From an uncultured Anaerolineae bacterium (lineage in GTDB: Bacteria > Chloroflexota > Anaerolineae > Anaerolineales > Villigracilaceae), in NCBI GenBank assembly GCA_903822545.1, contig CAIJPN010000093.1, positions 1 to 52,958 on the forward strand: DNA of 52,958 nucleotides, given 5' to 3'. Made by a program: the position numbers and the translations under genes. The notes under the pieces are model-generated. The model was not told the origin of the DNA and searched no databases. It worked only from the letters and a program-made list of their open reading frames with translations. Position 1 is the stretch's first letter, and each line of letters begins with the position of its first letter. Of this stretch, positions 33,237 to 41,806 are shown in pieces.

Positions 33237-33242
33237 ATTGTA
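33237..33242 (-). promoter_or_regulatory. TACAAT box of a leaderless response-regulator transcript
   Basis: TACAAT on the minus strand, six bases (ACTTTT) before the ATG at 33230. No Shine-Dalgarno sequence lies between. Confidence 0.5.
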
Positions 33243-33320
33243 CCCTTTTCGAAGATGTGAGTCTACTGCCAAAATGTGACCTGCTTAAAATCGAGGTTTT
33301 TTATCTGCGAAAACGCTCCG

Positions 33321-34235
33321 TTAAGCCAGCATTTCATCATCATCCCAGATCCGGCGGCCCAGGGCAGAAAGCGCCAGTTCTACGGCCAGGTGGGCGGTCT
33401 GGTTTTGGACATCCAAAATCGGGTTGACTTCCACTATATCCATGCCGACCAGTTTGCCGGTTTCGGCTACCAGCTCACAGGCCAGGTGCGCTTCACGGTA
33501 GGTGAGGCCGCCAGAAACAGGCGTACCCACCCCGGCGGCGTGGCGCGGGTCAAGCACATCCATATCAAAGGACAGGTACAATCCATCCACACCCGTGCCA
33601 ATGTGCGCCAGGGCTTTTTCGAGTGTGGCGCTCATGCCCAGGCGGTCGATCTGTTCCATGCCCAGCACCAAAACCCCGGCTTCGCGCAGGTTTTTCTTCT
33701 CGCCCGCGTCCAAATCTCTCGCGCCGATGATTACCACTTTGGCGGGATCCACCACCGGGGTGGTTTCATCCCAAAGCTGCACCAGGCGCCGGTCACCCAA
33801 TCCACACAGTGCCGCCAGCGGCATCCCGTGGATGTTGCCGGATGGGGTGGTTTCGGGCGTATTGAAATCGGCGTGGGCATCCACCCAGATGACGCCGAGC
33901 TTTTTATGTTTTGCTGCCCCGCGAATCGAACCGAGCGCGATGCTGTGATCGCCTCCCAGCACCAGCGGGAGATTCCCAGCCTGTGTGGAAGTCGCCACTG
34001 CCCCGGCCACACGCCGCGCCATTGGCACGATGCAGTCGATGTATTTTAAGTTCGGCTCTGTGATGCTGCACATCTCAGCGATGGGCACATCCACGTTGCC
34101 TTTGTCTTCCACCTGGTACCCAAGCGTCAACAATTCCTGGCGCAGGTGGGCGTAACGGATGGCGCTGGGGCCCATATCCACGCCGCGGCGGTCAGCGCCC
34201 AGGTCGAGCGGTACACCAATAATGTCAATTTTCAT
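33321..34235 (-). CDS. rocF: Arginase
   Basis: A 304-residue binuclear manganese hydrolase converting arginine to ornithine and urea. All metal-site motifs are present: VLGGDHSIALG (His), VIWVDAHADFNTP (Asp, His, Asp) and LSFDMDVLDP (Asp, Asp). The start GVPLDLGADRRGVDMGPSAIR is the arginase rather than agmatinase pattern, as are SGNIHGMPLA and HAAGVGTPVSGGL. GGAG precedes the ATG. It starts 12 bases after the stop of the diguanylate cyclase gene, so the two are likely cotranscribed. Together with imidazolonepropionase nearby it points to amino-acid breakdown toward glutamate. Confidence 0.93.
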   Translation of the reverse strand: MKIDIIGVPLDLGADRRGVDMGPSAIRYAHLRQELLTLGYQVEDKGNVDVPIAEMCSITEPNLKYIDCIVPMARRVAGAVATSTQAGNLPLVLGGDHSIALGSIRGAAKHKKLGVIWVDAHADFNTPETTPSGNIHGMPLAALCGLGDRRLVQLWDETTPVVDPAKVVIIGARDLDAGEKKNLREAGVLVLGMEQIDRLGMSATLEKALAHIGTGVDGLYLSFDMDVLDPRHAAGVGTPVSGGLTYREAHLACELVAETGKLVGMDIVEVNPILDVQNQTAHLAVELALSALGRRIWDDDEMLA

Positions 34236-34247
34236 GAAAACTCCAGA

Positions 34248-35846
34248 TCAGCTAAAGATCGTGATGCGGTTGCGCCCGTTCTCTTTGGAGAGATAGAGCG
34301 CCTGATCGGCCGCGGAGAGCAGCCGTTCGCCATCGCAACCATGGGTGGGGAAGGCGGAAATCCCGGCAGAGATGGTGGCCATGGGTATTTTTTGTCCCTG
34401 GAAGTCGATTTTTGTGGTTTCGAGGATTTTGCGCCACTCTTCCACGCGCTCGTGGGCTGCTTCGAGTGTTGCGCCAGGCATCAGCACGATAAATTCTTCG
34501 CCGCCATAACGGCAGGAGATGTCACTGCGGCGGGTGTGCGCCGCGAGCATTTTGGACATTTCGATCAGCACATGGTCACCGCATTTGTGCCCATAGGTGT
34601 CGTTGTATTTCTTGAAATGATCAAGATCCATGGCGACCACGCAAAGCATGTCGTTTTCACGTTCGGCGCGGGCCAATTCCCGGTCGATAACATCGGCCAG
34701 GTAGCGGCGATTGTACAGGCCTGTCAGCGGGTCGTGGATGGCCTGTTCTTGCAATTGGGCACGCAACGCTTCCACCTGGCGGATCTGCTCGGTGAGGGCC
34801 TGGTTGGCGTGTTTCAACTCGATTTCCATGCGTTTGCGCAGTGAAATATCGCGCGCCACAATAACGCGGCCTTCCAGCAGGCCCTGGCGGTTGTACAGCG
34901 GCGAGACGATCAGTTCCAGCGTGCGCGAAGGCTCGTTGGGGATGCTGATCTCATGCAGCGTACCCTGGGTCCCTTGCATGAGATGTGACCCCAGGCCGCT
35001 CCACAGTTTGAAAACGGACATGATATCTTGCCCGATAATCTCTTTTTCGGGCTTCTTGGCCCAGTTCATGGTGGCGCGGTTGATATCCAAAACGCGATTG
35101 TAGGCGTCCACAACAATAACCATTTCGGGGATGTTTTCGAGTACCACGTTGCGCGCAATCGGGATCAGGTCGAACATGCGCAGGCCGATGACGCCGATGC
35201 TCATCAGGGCGGCAGTGACCAGGAAAGAGATGGGAGCCACATCCACGGTGATGATGTGCAACTGGTAGATGATGTTGGTCACCAGCGGGACCAAGAGCCC
35301 CAGCAGCACAAAGGTGATCTGGCGGCGGTAGATGTCGCGCAGGCGGATCATGTGCCAGAGCATCAACACGAAACCGGCCAGCAGCAGCCCATAGGTTTGC
35401 ACCAACTGGAAGGTGTACCAGTACCCGCCCTTGACTGCCAGCGGGCCGCCGTTTTGGGGCACGGCAGAAGTGTAGTAATAGCCAAACCAAACCCCTGAAA
35501 ATAACAGCACCAGCGTAACAGTGGGAATGATAAAGAACAACAGCCGCACCGGGCGCGTAAGCCACTTATCGTTATGGGTGTATTCACAAGTGAAGAAGAA
35601 CCAGAAGATGGCGGTGGTGGTGATGCCAATATTCTCAATTTTGAGCCAGAGTATCTTGCCATCCAGTTCTGGCGAAATCACGATCATGGCATAGCCAAAT
35701 GTCCAGATGGTGAGAGCCAGGAACATCATGACCATGGAATGGCTGCCTGGGGCGTAACGCTTCATGGCGACCATCAAGGCCAGCACCAGGGCAACCAGGC
35801 CGTTGATGATGAGGATTGCGGCAAAAACCATCCATTGCATGCTCAT
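34248..35846 (-). CDS. 7TM-PAS-GGDEF diguanylate cyclase
   Basis: A 532-residue membrane enzyme predicted to make cyclic di-GMP. Residues about 1-225 form the seven-helix sensor seen in HisKA_7TM-type proteins (LALTIWTFGYAMIV, WLKIENIGITTTAIFWFFF). A PAS domain follows (about 235-345, PEMVIVVDAYNRVLDINRA to VARDISLRKRME), then a coiled coil and GGDEF domain (about 365-530) with DPLTGLYNRRYL and active-site RYGGEEFIVL near residue 449. GGEEF is a competent variant. A GATAAT box (35855-35860) lies eight bases before the ATG, and AAGGA lies 13 bases away, so initiation may be leaderless. Its pairing with arginase in one operon is unexplained. Confidence 0.9.
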   Translation of the reverse strand: MSMQWMVFAAILIINGLVALVLALMVAMKRYAPGSHSMVMMFLALTIWTFGYAMIVISPELDGKILWLKIENIGITTTAIFWFFFTCEYTHNDKWLTRPVRLLFFIIPTVTLVLLFSGVWFGYYYTSAVPQNGGPLAVKGGYWYTFQLVQTYGLLLAGFVLMLWHMIRLRDIYRRQITFVLLGLLVPLVTNIIYQLHIITVDVAPISFLVTAALMSIGVIGLRMFDLIPIARNVVLENIPEMVIVVDAYNRVLDINRATMNWAKKPEKEIIGQDIMSVFKLWSGLGSHLMQGTQGTLHEISIPNEPSRTLELIVSPLYNRQGLLEGRVIVARDISLRKRMEIELKHANQALTEQIRQVEALRAQLQEQAIHDPLTGLYNRRYLADVIDRELARAERENDMLCVVAMDLDHFKKYNDTYGHKCGDHVLIEMSKMLAAHTRRSDISCRYGGEEFIVLMPGATLEAAHERVEEWRKILETTKIDFQGQKIPMATISAGISAFPTHGCDGERLLSAADQALYLSKENGRNRITIFS

Positions 35847-35893
35847 ATTTGGGGATTATCCTTGGCGGAATGAATTGGAACAGGCATATTTTT

Positions 35894-35929
35894 TGACCCG
35901 CTCAACACCAGGGATGTGTTTGCGGGTCA
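35894..35929. repeat. Hairpin between imidazolonepropionase and diguanylate cyclase genes
   Basis: TGACCCGC (35894-35901) and GCGGGTCA (35922-35929), with inner AACAC/GTGTT pairing. The T-run is on the 5' side for the plus strand, so it does not act as an intrinsic terminator for hutI. It could be an operator upstream of the cyclase gene. Confidence 0.5.
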
Positions 35930-35965
35930 TATTTATATTTAGTCGGGAAATTCGGCGATTAAGGG

Positions 35966-37240
35966 TTACGCAGTCCGGTAATAGCCAACATCTACAGAGT
36001 AGACGCGGCCTTTTTTGACGACCTGTTTGACCAGGTTGGTGCCGAAGCGATAGCCCAACTGGCGGTAGTCACCGACCGACAGGATGAGCAGGTCGGCCTG
36101 TTTGCCGGGTTCGAGCGAGCCGACTTTATCGGCGCGGCGGATGGCGTGGGCGCTGTTGATGGTGGCGGCGGCGATGGCCTGGGCGGGGGTCAACTTCATA
36201 TAACGGCAGGCCAGCGCCAGGGCGAATTGCATCGATTCGTTCCAGGCGGTGCCTGGGTTGCAGTCAGTTGCCAGGGCCAGGATTCCATCCGCATCCAGTA
36301 TCTTTGCGGCGGGAGTGTAGTCGCGTTCAGCCAATCCGAACGGAGTGCAAGGTAACGCCACTGCGACCGTATCAGATTTGCCCAGCGCGGCGATGTCGGC
36401 ATCGGAGGTTCTGACCAGGTGGTCAGCCGAGGCTGCGCCTAACTCGACGGCCAGGCTGGCCCCGCCGAGATTGTCAAATTCATCGGCGTGGATTTTGAGC
36501 GGGAAACCAAGTTCGCGGGCTTTTTGGAGGATCTGGCGCGATTGGGCCAGGTCGAAGGCTTTGGTCTCGCAGAAGACATCCACAAAAGGTGGGGGCTGGT
36601 GCGGGGCGTGGGTTTCCCACCACTGGCGCAGGATGGGCAGCATGGTTTCGCTGACCAATTCGGTGTAGCCCTGCGGGTTGTCTTTAAATTCGGGGGCGAT
36701 GGCGTGCGCGCCCAGGAAGGTGAACGCCAGTTCGAGCGGGCCTTCACTGTCGAGCGCCAGCAGGGCTTTGAGCAGGCGCAGCTCGGTGGCAGTTTGCAGG
36801 CCATAGCCGGTTTTGGCTTCAGCGGTGGTGGTGCCGTGGGCGAACATGCGCAGCAGGCGCGGGCGGGTCTGCGAGATGAGTGTCTCAATGCTGGCGGTGC
36901 GTGTTTGCCGAACGGTGGAGATGATACCGCCACCGGCTGCCAGGATTTCGAGATATGGAATACCCGTTAGTTTTTTCTCGAATTCGCCTGCCCGGTCGCC
37001 GCCCCAGACGACGTGTGTGTGCGGGTCGACAAACCCGGGCAGGATGACATTGCCAGTGACATCGATGCCGGGTTCGTGGGGGTAGGCGGCGCGCAGATCG
37101 GCAGTTTTGCCTACAGCGACGATTTTTTCATCGCGGATGAGCACTGCGCCGTTTTCGATGATGCCGAGCGTGCCAAGGGCGCGCCCGCGCTGGGGCCCGC
37201 CGCTGAGCGTCAGCAGTTGGGATGCGGAATGGATGAGCAT
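35966..37240 (-). CDS. hutI: Imidazolonepropionase
   Basis: A 424-residue amidohydrolase that opens the imidazolone ring in the third step of histidine degradation. Zn ligands are visible in LPGFVDPHTHVVWGGDR, then LGAHAIAPEF, IHADEFDNLGGA and ALATDCNPGTAW. KTGYGLQTATELRLLKALL is also characteristic of HutI. AGGAAAA precedes the ATG. The usual neighbours hutH and hutU are not in the window, so the pathway is split across the genome or incomplete. Length and motifs are normal. Confidence 0.93.
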   Translation of the reverse strand: MLIHSASQLLTLSGGPQRGRALGTLGIIENGAVLIRDEKIVAVGKTADLRAAYPHEPGIDVTGNVILPGFVDPHTHVVWGGDRAGEFEKKLTGIPYLEILAAGGGIISTVRQTRTASIETLISQTRPRLLRMFAHGTTTAEAKTGYGLQTATELRLLKALLALDSEGPLELAFTFLGAHAIAPEFKDNPQGYTELVSETMLPILRQWWETHAPHQPPPFVDVFCETKAFDLAQSRQILQKARELGFPLKIHADEFDNLGGASLAVELGAASADHLVRTSDADIAALGKSDTVAVALPCTPFGLAERDYTPAAKILDADGILALATDCNPGTAWNESMQFALALACRYMKLTPAQAIAAATINSAHAIRRADKVGSLEPGKQADLLILSVGDYRQLGYRFGTNLVKQVVKKGRVYSVDVGYYRTA

Positions 37241-37294
37241 GGGGATTTTCCTGTCTATTCAAATTATACAGGACACAGGTGGTGTTTTTGTGGC

Positions 37295-37434
37295 AGGTTC
37301 AGGGCTTTCTCAAAGTTTAAGCCAGCGAAGCCGCCCAGAAGACAAGGGGCCAAGATTCGCCAGGTTTTTTTGTTTTTATTGGCATCCGGGCTATCTTGGC
37401 AGACAAAAACTTATTTTATGAAAGCCCTGAACCT
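37295..37434. repeat. MITE-like element with 15-bp terminal inverted repeats
   Basis: AGGTTCAGGGCTTTC (37295-37309) and GAAAGCCCTGAACCT (37420-37434) are exact inverse complements bounding 140 bases. A nested pair GCCAAGAT (37349-37356) and ATCTTGGC (37393-37400) lies inside. No coding capacity. The inner GGGGCCAAGATTCGCCA also occurs in diverged form near 30148 (GGGCCAAGATTCGTCA). Confidence 0.65.
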
Positions 37435-37640
37435 TTGTGCCGGCTGTCACATTTCGCAGGTTCGATGTGCTAAGATATTAAAGAGCGCTATGCACTGCCA
37501 GGTTGAATGTTGAATAATCTGGAAGACACCAATAGAGCCAAAATTGTGAACGTTGGGAGCAGCCTGGAAAATTCTATGCTGTTGCTCAACCCCAGGGTTT
37601 ATGCCCGCACCTCCCAGGGTTGCGGCCAGTGAGGAGATTT
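37435..37640 (+). other. Leader region of the adenylate cyclase unit
   Basis: No gene and no recognised riboswitch. A TAAGAT about 37471 could be a -10 box, but no -35 pairs with it. The region ends with GAGGAG (37631-37636), the ribosome-binding site of the cyclase gene. Confidence 0.4.
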
Positions 37641-39323
37641 ATGAACCAGCTTCCCGCAAAATCAATCCAGGCGCGCCTGGCATTTTTGATCGGCGCACTG
37701 GTACTGACGGCGGCAATCACCGCGCTGATTGGTATCGTCAACGCCGCCAAGTTCCAGCAGCAGCTTGCCCAGGTGGAAAATTATGCCGCCACCTTGCAGC
37801 AAAACGCCGATGCGCGTTCTGACCTGCTCAAGGCGCAGATCGCGCTCAAAAATACATTCATCACCGAAGAATACCGCGCGCAGGATTATGGTGATTATGC
37901 CTGGTACTCACAGCGATTCGATGAGTACCTGTACATGCAGTCGTTGCGCGGGAAACCTGTGGCAGATTTGAAAACGCAAAATGATCTGTATAAAACCCAG
38001 AGCAACGACTTTTTCACTGAAATAGATGCCGTGCAGTCAGGTGAATCCACGCTGGAAGATGATGAAGTAAATGCCATCCTGGCGCAGATGAATCTCGACG
38101 AGATCGACCCGAACGCGCAGCAGATGGAAAAGGGAATGCAGCAGCTCTACACCCTGGATTTACAGTCCATGCGCGCAGAGATTGCCGCAATCGAGGAACG
38201 CACCCGCCTGAACCTGTTCGTTGGGCAGCTTGCGATGCTGGCGCTGGCCGCCCTGATCATCTGGAGCGCTTACGAGATGATGCACATCTCCAGACCATTG
38301 GAAAACCTGACCGGGGCAATTGTGGCCTTTGAAAACAAAACCTACCAACCCGAGCTGCTATCCAGCGATGAAAAACGCCCCGATGAGCTGGGTGAACTGG
38401 CCCGCGCTGTGGGTGGGATGGCGGTATCGATAACAGAATCGAACCGGCTGAAGGAACAATTCTTGCAGGCGGCCCAACGCTTCGTGCCATCGCAATACCT
38501 CGAATTTCTCGAAAAAGACAGCATTACCAGCGTAAAACTCGGAGATCACGTCAGCGCCGAGATGGCGGTGATGTTCTCCGATATTCGCGGCTTCACCAGC
38601 ATGTCTGAAAAAATGACCGCCAAAGAAAACTTTGATTTTGTCAACGAATATCTCAAGCTGGTCAGCCCAATCATCCAAAAACACGATGGGTTCATCGTCA
38701 AATTCCTGGGAGATGGCATGATGGCGATCTTCCCCTACGGTGTCAACGATGCGGTACAGGCGGGCATCGAAAAATCCCAACTGGTGCAGCAATTCAACCA
38801 GACACTCAAAACACGCGGATTACCGCCCATCAGCGTTGGTATCGGCGTCCACACCGGGCCGATGATGGTTGGCATGATCGGCGAAGAAATGCGCATGCAG
38901 GGCGATGCCTTCTCAGATAATGTTAATCTGACCTCGCGCATCGAGGGGCTGAACAAATTCTATGGCACATCCATGATCATCAGCGAGGACACATTGCGCC
39001 AGCTGCCACAGACGCTCAAAATGCGCTCGCTCGGGAAAGCTGTTGTTAAAGGCCGCGCTGGGCCGCTGGGGATGTATGAAGTTTATGAGGGCTTGCCAGC
39101 CGAAATGGTGGCCCTGAAAGAATCCACCCGCCCAGGCTTTGAGCGCGGCATCCAGCTTTTCGCCGCCGGGAAATTCGCCGAAGCCGGGAGCCTGTTCAGC
39201 AAAGTGCTGGAACAGGATCACACTGACAAAACCGCCAAAGTCTACATCGAATATTGCGCCGAGATGCTCGATCGCCCGCTGCCCGCAGGCTGGGATGGCG
39301 CCATTGTGATGGACAGCAAATAG
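37641..39323 (+). CDS. Membrane class III adenylate cyclase with HAMP domain
   Basis: A 560-residue receptor cyclase. TM1 is about 16-36 and an extracytoplasmic helical sensor about 37-194 (coiled, MCP-like). TM2 is about 195-215, HAMP about 215-270, and the cyclase domain about 300-480. Metal ligands Asp314 (MFSDIRGFTS) and Asp358 (KFLGDG), adenine-selecting Lys354 and Asp426, and transition-state residues Asn429 and Arg433 (DNVNLTSR) are all present. The complete set predicts cAMP synthesis rather than cGMP. The C-terminal about 70 residues form a TPR-like helix pair (GIQLFAAGKFAEAGSLFSKV). The ATG at 37641 follows GAGGAG. It is the first gene of a unit with two receptor-like proteins that have no enzyme domain. 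Confidence 0.92.
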   Translation: MNQLPAKSIQARLAFLIGALVLTAAITALIGIVNAAKFQQQLAQVENYAATLQQNADARSDLLKAQIALKNTFITEEYRAQDYGDYAWYSQRFDEYLYMQSLRGKPVADLKTQNDLYKTQSNDFFTEIDAVQSGESTLEDDEVNAILAQMNLDEIDPNAQQMEKGMQQLYTLDLQSMRAEIAAIEERTRLNLFVGQLAMLALAALIIWSAYEMMHISRPLENLTGAIVAFENKTYQPELLSSDEKRPDELGELARAVGGMAVSITESNRLKEQFLQAAQRFVPSQYLEFLEKDSITSVKLGDHVSAEMAVMFSDIRGFTSMSEKMTAKENFDFVNEYLKLVSPIIQKHDGFIVKFLGDGMMAIFPYGVNDAVQAGIEKSQLVQQFNQTLKTRGLPPISVGIGVHTGPMMVGMIGEEMRMQGDAFSDNVNLTSRIEGLNKFYGTSMIISEDTLRQLPQTLKMRSLGKAVVKGRAGPLGMYEVYEGLPAEMVALKESTRPGFERGIQLFAAGKFAEAGSLFSKVLEQDHTDKTAKVYIEYCAEMLDRPLPAGWDGAIVMDSK

Positions 39324-39340
39324 CCGCGCAGGAGAAACCC

Positions 39341-40249
39341 ATGAAGAAAATCTTTACCTACATCAAAGCGTTTTTCTCGCTCGGTCAGCTGGGGGTTGTA
39401 ATTGCCCTGCTGGCAGCCACCATCCTGTTTGCGGCGGCCAGCCAGTTTTTAAGCTCTTTCGATGCCGCTTTTGCGCACATGGAGGTGCTGAACGCCATAG
39501 AAGGCAACGTAGCCAGCAGCCTGGCCGATATGCAACTTAACGAGGCCCGCGCACTGTTTACCAGCAATTACGAACTTGAAGAAGATGGCAGCGCCGCAAA
39601 AGCCCGTGAAGCAGATCAAGCCATCGGGGCAGAATTTTCCAGGCTGGCAGCGGAAGGTAGATTCAGCCCCGAAAATCTCTATTCCAGCGACATCAATGAC
39701 AAAGTGGACACCTTCAACACCGCCCGCAAAAAACACAGCGGGCTTGTGGATGAGCGCATCGCCGCCGTGGCAGAGGTTGACGATGAAATCACCGCCGAGG
39801 TAGAAGCCGCCCAGGAATCCGATTTCGAGAACCTGAACAAATCCCTGCGCGAAATGATCATCGAGATAGAACACAACCGGCTGGATGCGCTGCAAACCTT
39901 CCCCGGACAGGTCAACACATCCATCCTGATCCTCGCCGTGGCCTTTGGGCTGTGCCTGGCGCTGGCCCTGATGGGCTACCAGGGCATCGCAGCCACCGTG
40001 CGGCCCCTGCGCCGCCTGCGCAACGCCATCACCGCCCTCAGCGGCGACCTGTACCAGCCCCAAAACAACCGGATGAGCGGTTCGGCAGGCAGCCTGGCGC
40101 GCGCATTGGATGAGTTGGCGCGGGCTGAACAGCAACGCAACCAGGCCAGCAAAGTTGAAATCGAAAAACTGCGCCGGGAATTGTATGAATCGCGCCGCAG
40201 GCGGCTGAAAATATCACGCGATACCACCCGCCAGGAGGTGCAGCCATGA
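39341..40249 (+). CDS. Receptor-like two-span protein lacking an output domain (1)
   Basis: A 302-residue protein. TM1 is about 15-38 (LGQLGVVIALLAATILFAAA) and the extracytoplasmic helical domain about 39-210, rich in Glu and Asp. TM2 is about 212-232 (ILILAVAFGLCLALALMGY), followed by a HAMP-like segment (GIAATVRPLRRLRNAITALS) and a basic coiled coil (KVEIEKLRRELYESRRRRLK). No kinase, cyclase, methyl-accepting or DNA-binding module follows. The topology matches that of the upstream cyclase without its catalytic part. AGGAG lies at 39329-39333. The stop overlaps the next start as ATGA. It probably forms mixed bundles with the cyclase; this is inference from topology and operon. I recognise no family. 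Confidence 0.75.
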   Translation: MKKIFTYIKAFFSLGQLGVVIALLAATILFAAASQFLSSFDAAFAHMEVLNAIEGNVASSLADMQLNEARALFTSNYELEEDGSAAKAREADQAIGAEFSRLAAEGRFSPENLYSSDINDKVDTFNTARKKHSGLVDERIAAVAEVDDEITAEVEAAQESDFENLNKSLREMIIEIEHNRLDALQTFPGQVNTSILILAVAFGLCLALALMGYQGIAATVRPLRRLRNAITALSGDLYQPQNNRMSGSAGSLARALDELARAEQQRNQASKVEIEKLRRELYESRRRRLKISRDTTRQEVQP

Positions 40250-41100
40250 AAACCCCAAAAACACCTTCCAACGTGCAGGCCCGGCTGGTTTCCGTTTTTT
40301 CCATCTTTTTTGCTTTTTGTGTGCTCATCCTGAGCTTTTTCCTGTACAGTGTGGTCAGCATGGTAGATTACAACCGCCAGGCCAGTGCCACCTTCGAGGC
40401 CAACCGGCAGGTTTACCAGCTCGAAGCGCAGTTTAAGCAATATGAACTTGGCCTGAAACATTACGAAATCAGCGCATCATATCAATCTGAGGAAGAACTC
40501 TCGGCGCTGGATCGCCGCATCGATGAGAACCTGGCTGCCCTGGCGCTGACCCTGCCCGAAGACAGCCAACCCGCCCTGGAAACTGTTTCCGCCACCAAAG
40601 CCGACCTGACCCGCCTGGTGGATGACATCCTCGCAACCGTTGACGATCAAGACGAGTTGGATGCTGATGAGCAAGACTGGGATGCAGTGGCCGAACTGGA
40701 TGCCCAAACCACCGGGCCATTCACCAAAATCTATGCCAGCATCGCCGAAATCCGCAGCGCTGGCGTATCACAACTGGAAGATATTCGCTTTGGCGCATCG
40801 GTGCTTGGACAGCTGGCATTTTTTAGCATGATCGCGGCAATATTTGGGTTCGTGGTGCTGGCTTTTACCGTTTCACTAATCGTCTCGGCACAGATCAACC
40901 TGCCGATGGAACAGCTTGCCAGCGCTGCGCGTGACCTGCAAGCGCGCAAATTCAACCCGGCAGAAGTACAAAACCTGGCACCTCGCAACGATGAAGTTGG
41001 CGCAATGGCGCGCGATTTCCTATCGATGGCCGCATCTGTCGAGCAGCGCACAGCGCAACTCCAGCAGGAAGCGGATGAAATCCGGGCAAAAATTCGTTAG
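40246..41100 (+). CDS. Receptor-like two-span HAMP protein lacking an output domain (2)
   Basis: A 284-residue protein with the same plan as its neighbour: TM1 about 13-37 (LVSVFSIFFAFCVLILSFFL), an acidic helical extracytoplasmic domain about 38-185 (including DDQDELDADEQDWD), and TM2 about 188-212 (GQLAFFSMIAAIFGFVVLAF). A recognisable HAMP follows (NLPMEQLASAARDLQARKF to PRNDEVGAMARDF), then a short coiled coil and the end. NVQARLVSVFS resembles IQARLAFLIG at the start of the cyclase. The 4-base overlap with the preceding gene shows coupling. It has no output domain and no clear family; a modulator of the cyclase is the simplest reading. Confidence 0.75.
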   Translation: MKTPKTPSNVQARLVSVFSIFFAFCVLILSFFLYSVVSMVDYNRQASATFEANRQVYQLEAQFKQYELGLKHYEISASYQSEEELSALDRRIDENLAALALTLPEDSQPALETVSATKADLTRLVDDILATVDDQDELDADEQDWDAVAELDAQTTGPFTKIYASIAEIRSAGVSQLEDIRFGASVLGQLAFFSMIAAIFGFVVLAFTVSLIVSAQINLPMEQLASAARDLQARKFNPAEVQNLAPRNDEVGAMARDFLSMAASVEQRTAQLQQEADEIRAKIR

Positions 41101-41115
41101 CAAAGGAGAGCAAAT

Positions 41116-41802
41116 ATGACATCCCAATTAACCTGGCACGGACATGCCACCCTGGGGCTGGAGACCGGCGGTTACAGGCTGGTCATCGACCCGTTTTTCA
41201 ACGGCAACCCCGCCGCCACACTCCCGGCAGAAAAAGTCGAGGCAGATTTCCTGCTCGTCAGCCACGGGCACGGTGATCATGTCGGCGACGCCGTCCATAT
41301 TGCACAACGCACCGGAGCAACCATCATCAGCAACTTTGAGATCGCCTCGTGGTTTGCAAAACAAGGCGTGGAAAAAACACACGGCCAGCACATCGGCGGC
41401 GGGTTCAAACACCCGTTTGGCTATCTCAAGCTGACGCAGGCGCTGCACGGCTCGTCACTGCCCGATGGCTCCAATGGCGGCAACCCCTGCGGCTTCCTTC
41501 TGACCACCCAGGATGGCAAAAAACTCTATTTCGCTCAAGATACCGGCCTGTTTGGCGATATGAAATTGATCGGCGAGGAAGGACTCAACCTGGCAGTCAT
41601 CCCCATTGGTGACAACTACACCATGGGGCCAGATGATGCCCTCCGCGCGGTGAAATTGCTGGCCCCCAAAGTAGTCATCCCGATCCACTACAACACATGG
41701 GGACTGATCGCCCAGGATGGGCAGGCCTGGGCCGCGCGAGTAGCACAGGAAACCGGCACAAAAGCAGTCATCCTGAAGCCAGGCGACAGCTTCAGCTTGT
41801 AA
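41116..41802 (+). CDS. UPF0173-type metallo-beta-lactamase-fold hydrolase
   Basis: A 228-residue MBL-fold protein. Metal motifs are SHGHGDHVGDA (the HxHxDH core), HIGGGFKHPFG, YFAQDTGLFGDM and VIPIHYNTW. Start TWHGHATLGLE and end ILKPGDSF are typical of UPF0173 (YtkL) proteins. The family has no proven reaction. Its position 15 bases after the cyclase unit raises the idea of a cyclic-nucleotide phosphodiesterase, since class II phosphodiesterases share the fold, but the motif set is that of UPF0173, not of class II enzymes. AAAGGAG precedes the ATG. Confidence 0.88.
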   Translation: MTSQLTWHGHATLGLETGGYRLVIDPFFNGNPAATLPAEKVEADFLLVSHGHGDHVGDAVHIAQRTGATIISNFEIASWFAKQGVEKTHGQHIGGGFKHPFGYLKLTQALHGSSLPDGSNGGNPCGFLLTTQDGKKLYFAQDTGLFGDMKLIGEEGLNLAVIPIGDNYTMGPDDALRAVKLLAPKVVIPIHYNTWGLIAQDGQAWAARVAQETGTKAVILKPGDSFSL

Positions 41803-41806
41803 CACC

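Noticed and set aside
35894-35929. A terminator for hutI
   Set aside because: On the minus strand the hairpin is followed by an A-run, not a T-run.
37435-37640. A c-di-GMP or other riboswitch in the cyclase leader
   Set aside because: No recognisable riboswitch core (such as the GEMM consensus) was found.
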